A DNA stretch of 64,000 nucleotides from Photobacterium salinisoli (GTDB lineage Bacteria > Pseudomonadota > Gammaproteobacteria > Enterobacterales > Vibrionaceae): NCBI RefSeq assembly GCF_003614885.1, contig NZ_QZMS01000007.1, positions 620,001-684,000 on the forward strand, given 5' to 3'. Positions 61,618-64,000 of the stretch are shown one piece after another. Every line of letters starts with the position of its first letter. Positions within the stretch are counted from its first letter, which is position 1. A program made the position numbers and the translations under genes. Below the pieces are notes generated by a model that ran no database searches, was not told the origin of the DNA, and saw nothing but the letters and a program-made list of their open reading frames with translations.

Positions 61618-63393
61618 ATGGCGAAGATGAAGGCAATTGAAGCCGCCGTTGAAGTTTTGAAAAAAGAAGGCGTTATTCAGGCATTTGGTGTACCAGGTGC
61701 AGCGATTAACCCCATGTATGCTGCACTGAAAAAACTGGGTGGCATTGATCATATTCTGGCTCGTCATGTGGAAGGTGCTTCTCACATGGCAGAAGGTTAC
61801 ACGCGCACCAATACCGGTAATATCGGTGTTTGTATCGGTACTTCAGGCCCAGCGGGTACAGATATGATCACAGGATTGTATTCAGCAGCTGCTGATTCTA
61901 TTCCAATTCTGTGTATCACAGGTCAGGCGCCACGTGCTCGTCTGCACAAGGAAGATTTCCAGGCGGTTGATATCGAGAGCATCGCCAAACCCGTTGCTAA
62001 ATGGGCAACCACTGTACTAGAGCCAGCTCAGGTGCCCCGTGCCTTCCAGCAGGCTTTCCACCTGATGCGTTCAGGCCGTCCGGGCCCGGTATTGATTGAC
62101 CTGCCTATTGACGTTCAGCTGGCTGAGATTGAATTCGATATCGACAGCTATGAACCGCTGGAAGCTTACAAGCCAACAGCAAGCCGTGCTCAGATTGAAA
62201 AAGCATTAACCATGCTGAACCAATCTGAAAAACCACTGATTGTTGCCGGTGGCGGTGTTATTAATGCCGGCGCGTCCGACTTGCTGCAGCAGTTCGCTGA
62301 GATCACCGGTGTGCCTGTGATTCCAACATTGATGGGCTGGGGTTCTATTTCGGATAACCACGAATTAATGGTGGGTATGGTGGGTCTGCAGACAGCACAC
62401 CGTTACGGTAACGCTAACATGCTGGCTTCTGACTTTGTGTTTGGTGTGGGTAACCGCTGGGCAAACCGTCACACAGGTTCAGTAGATGTGTACACTAAAG
62501 GCCGAAAGTTTGTTCACATTGATATCGAGCCGACTCAGATTGGTCGCGTATTCTGCCCTGATCTGGGTATCGTATCGGATGCAAAAGCCGCACTGGAACT
62601 GATTGTTGAAGTTGCCCGCGAAATGAAAGCCGCAGGTAAGCTGGCCGACCGCAGCGCTTGGGTCTCTGAATGTCAGCAGCGTAAGGCAACCATGCTGCGT
62701 AAGACGCACTACACTGAAACGCCAGTGAAGCCAATGCGTGTTTACGAAGAAATGAACAAAGTATTTGGCGAAGAGACCTGCTACGTGAGCACCATTGGTC
62801 TGTCTCAGATTGCCGCAGCTCAGTTCCTGCATGTATACAAGCCAAACCACTGGATTAACTGTGGTCAGGCTGGACCTCTGGGCTGGACGATCCCTGCCGC
62901 TTTGGGTGTACGGGCTGCCGATCCTCAGCGTCCTGTTGTGGCACTGTCTGGTGACTACGACTTCCAGTTCATGATTGAAGAACTGGCTGCTGGTGCGCAG
63001 TTTAACCTGCCGTATATCCACGTACTGGTGAACAACTCTTATCTGGGTCTGATCCGTCAGGCACAGCGTCAGTTCGACATTGATTACTGTGTTCAGCTGG
63101 CGTTCGAGAATCAGAATGCGCCGGAACTGAACGGTTATGGTGTTGACCACGTTGCCGTGGTTGAAGGTCTGGGCTGTAAAGCTATTCGTGTCACGGACCC
63201 TGAGAAAATCGCCGATGCGTTACGCGAAGCCCAGGTTCTGATGAACAAGCACAAAGTACCTGTTGTGGTTGAAGTGATTCTGGAGCGTGTAACGAATATT
63301 GCGATGGGCGTCGAGATCGACGGCATCAACGAGTTTGAAGCACTGACAGAAGATCAGGCGGATGCGCCAACGGCCATCACTTTCAATCAATAA
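61618..63393 (+). CDS. gcl: Glyoxylate carboligase
   Basis: A 591-residue thiamine-diphosphate enzyme (acetolactate-synthase fold). In the N-terminal domain the usual catalytic Glu is Val, in [18 protein letters not shown], as known for Gcl. The cofactor motif [29 protein letters not shown] is in the C-terminal third. It joins two glyoxylates to tartronate semialdehyde with loss of CO2. The ATG has AGGAGG upstream. The next gene, hyi, is its usual partner. Confidence 0.97.
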   Translation: MAKMKAIEAAVEVLKKEGVIQAFGVPGAAINPMYAALKKLGGIDHILARHVEGASHMAEGYTRTNTGNIGVCIGTSGPAGTDMITGLYSAAADSIPILCITGQAPRARLHKEDFQAVDIESIAKPVAKWATTVLEPAQVPRAFQQAFHLMRSGRPGPVLIDLPIDVQLAEIEFDIDSYEPLEAYKPTASRAQIEKALTMLNQSEKPLIVAGGGVINAGASDLLQQFAEITGVPVIPTLMGWGSISDNHELMVGMVGLQTAHRYGNANMLASDFVFGVGNRWANRHTGSVDVYTKGRKFVHIDIEPTQIGRVFCPDLGIVSDAKAALELIVEVAREMKAAGKLADRSAWVSECQQRKATMLRKTHYTETPVKPMRVYEEMNKVFGEETCYVSTIGLSQIAAAQFLHVYKPNHWINCGQAGPLGWTIPAALGVRAADPQRPVVALSGDYDFQFMIEELAAGAQFNLPYIHVLVNNSYLGLIRQAQRQFDIDYCVQLAFENQNAPELNGYGVDHVAVVEGLGCKAIRVTDPEKIADALREAQVLMNKHKVPVVVEVILERVTNIAMGVEIDGINEFEALTEDQADAPTAITFNQ

Positions 63394-63422
63394 GATGCCA
63401 CGAATAGCAAAAGGAATGTGAC

Positions 63423-64000
63423 ATGCCGAAATTAGCAGCAAACTTATCCATGCTCTTTACGGAAGTACCTTTCATGGATCGTTTTGAGGCCGCCGCGCAG
63501 GCGGGCTTCCGTGGCGTGGAATATCTGTTCCCTTATGCCTTTGAAGCAGAAGCGATTCAGGCAAAGCTGAATCAGTTTGGTCTGACTCAGGTGCTGTTCA
63601 ATCTCCCTGCGGGCGATTGGGAAGCAGGCGACCGCGGTATAGCGGTCGACCCTAAGCGGGTTGAAGAGTTTCGTGCCGGCGTACCGGAAGCCATTCGCTA
63701 TGCCAAAGCACTGAACTGTACTCAGGTGAACTGTCTGGCAGGTATTGTCCCTGCCGGTGTCACCCCGGGTCAGGCGGAAGCCACTTTTGTTGATAACTTG
63801 CGCTTTGCTGCGGCTGAGCTGAAAAAAGCAGGGATTAACCTGATTATCGAAGCGATCAACACCCGTGATATTCCAGGTTTCTTCCTCAATACCACCAAAC
63901 AAGGTCTGGATATTATTGAGAAAGTAGGCAGTGACAATCTGGAGCTGCAATACGACATCTACCACATGCAAATCATGGAAGGTGATCTGGCAACGACCCT
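63423..64000 (+). CDS. hyi: Hydroxypyruvate isomerase (cut by window end)
   Basis: The first 192 codons of a TIM-barrel sugar-phosphate-isomerase-like protein: MPKLAANLSMLFTEVPFMDRFEAAAQAGFRGVEYLFPYAF, NCLAGIVPAG and IIEAINTRDIPGFFL are typical of Hyi. It interconverts hydroxypyruvate and tartronate semialdehyde. It starts 29 bases after gcl. The end lies outside the window. Confidence 0.95.
   Translation, partial: MPKLAANLSMLFTEVPFMDRFEAAAQAGFRGVEYLFPYAFEAEAIQAKLNQFGLTQVLFNLPAGDWEAGDRGIAVDPKRVEEFRAGVPEAIRYAKALNCTQVNCLAGIVPAGVTPGQAEATFVDNLRFAAAELKKAGINLIIEAINTRDIPGFFLNTTKQGLDIIEKVGSDNLELQYDIYHMQIMEGDLATT

Noticed and set aside
1-64000. CRISPR arrays, phage genes or rRNA
   Set aside because: No regularly spaced short repeats, phage structural genes or rRNA sequence was found in the window.

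Overview
The window looks like a chromosomal segment of a marine gammaproteobacterium close to Vibrionaceae (Vibrio, Photobacterium or Grimontia type). The main support is the complete diaminobutyrate/carboxynorspermidine (norspermidine) pathway of vibrios, the uvrY-uvrC-pgsA order and the NsrR/Hmp pair. Genus cannot be fixed from sequence alone. I see no insertion sequence, integrase, CRISPR array or rRNA. One tRNA (Cys) is present.

Layout. 1-1.2 kb: the start of an MFS efflux pump divergent from a TetR regulator, with a perfect operator palindrome between them. 1.2-7.1 kb: a leftward block of DUF4331 protein, small cadherin-like lipoprotein, TPR protein, HupE/UreJ membrane protein, ECF sigma factor and RskA-type anti-sigma factor. 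7.2-25 kb: a large purine-catabolism region. It holds a RutR-like TetR regulator, 8-oxoguanine deaminase, two purine permeases, 5-hydroxyisourate hydrolase, puuE-uraD-allA-puuD, and the xdhA-xdhB-xdhC-guaD operon. A nitric-oxide module (nsrR/hmp) sits inside it. 25.8-29 kb: uvrY-uvrC-pgsA. 29.5-35 kb: the norspermidine biosynthesis genes and tRNA-Cys. 35.3-37.8 kb: a DsbA-like protein, a degenerate metallo-beta-lactamase-fold protein and a divergent LysR regulator. 38-41.8 kb: two tandem PAS-GGDEF-EAL paralogues with a duplicated upstream element. 41.8-45.8 kb: a coupled SCO1/4-TM/AhpD-like/MFS operon with a divergent LysR. 46.2-48.2 kb: a secreted alpha-amylase. 48.2-57.9 kb: an SpvB/RHS polymorphic-toxin-like locus bracketed by a 140-bp direct repeat. 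58-59 kb: an EamA transporter. 59-64 kb: a GlcG-like protein, malate synthase, glyoxylate carboligase and hydroxypyruvate isomerase (cut by the window end).

How it works together. Guanine is deaminated to xanthine (GuaD), oxidised to urate (XdhABC), then to 5-hydroxyisourate (PuuD, a membrane urate oxidase with its own cytochrome c), OHCU (UraH), allantoin (UraD) and allantoate (PuuE). AllA splits ureidoglycolate to glyoxylate. The allantoate-to-ureidoglycolate step (allantoicase) is not in the window. Glyoxylate is then used by AceB (malate) or Gcl-Hyi (glycerate). The two halves lie about 45 kb apart but share the exact palindrome ATTGTATACAAT upstream of azgA, puuE and gcl, with close variants before aceB and uraH. 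This points to one shared repressor that is not encoded here.

The most interesting parts are (i) the RHS island with an unrecognised C-terminal module, an overlapping membrane-protein gene that could be its immunity gene, a family of three small exported proteins, and a broken copy of one of them on the far side of the island; (ii) the purine/glyoxylate regulon; and (iii) the sigma/anti-sigma operon with DUF4331 and an EF-hand HupE.
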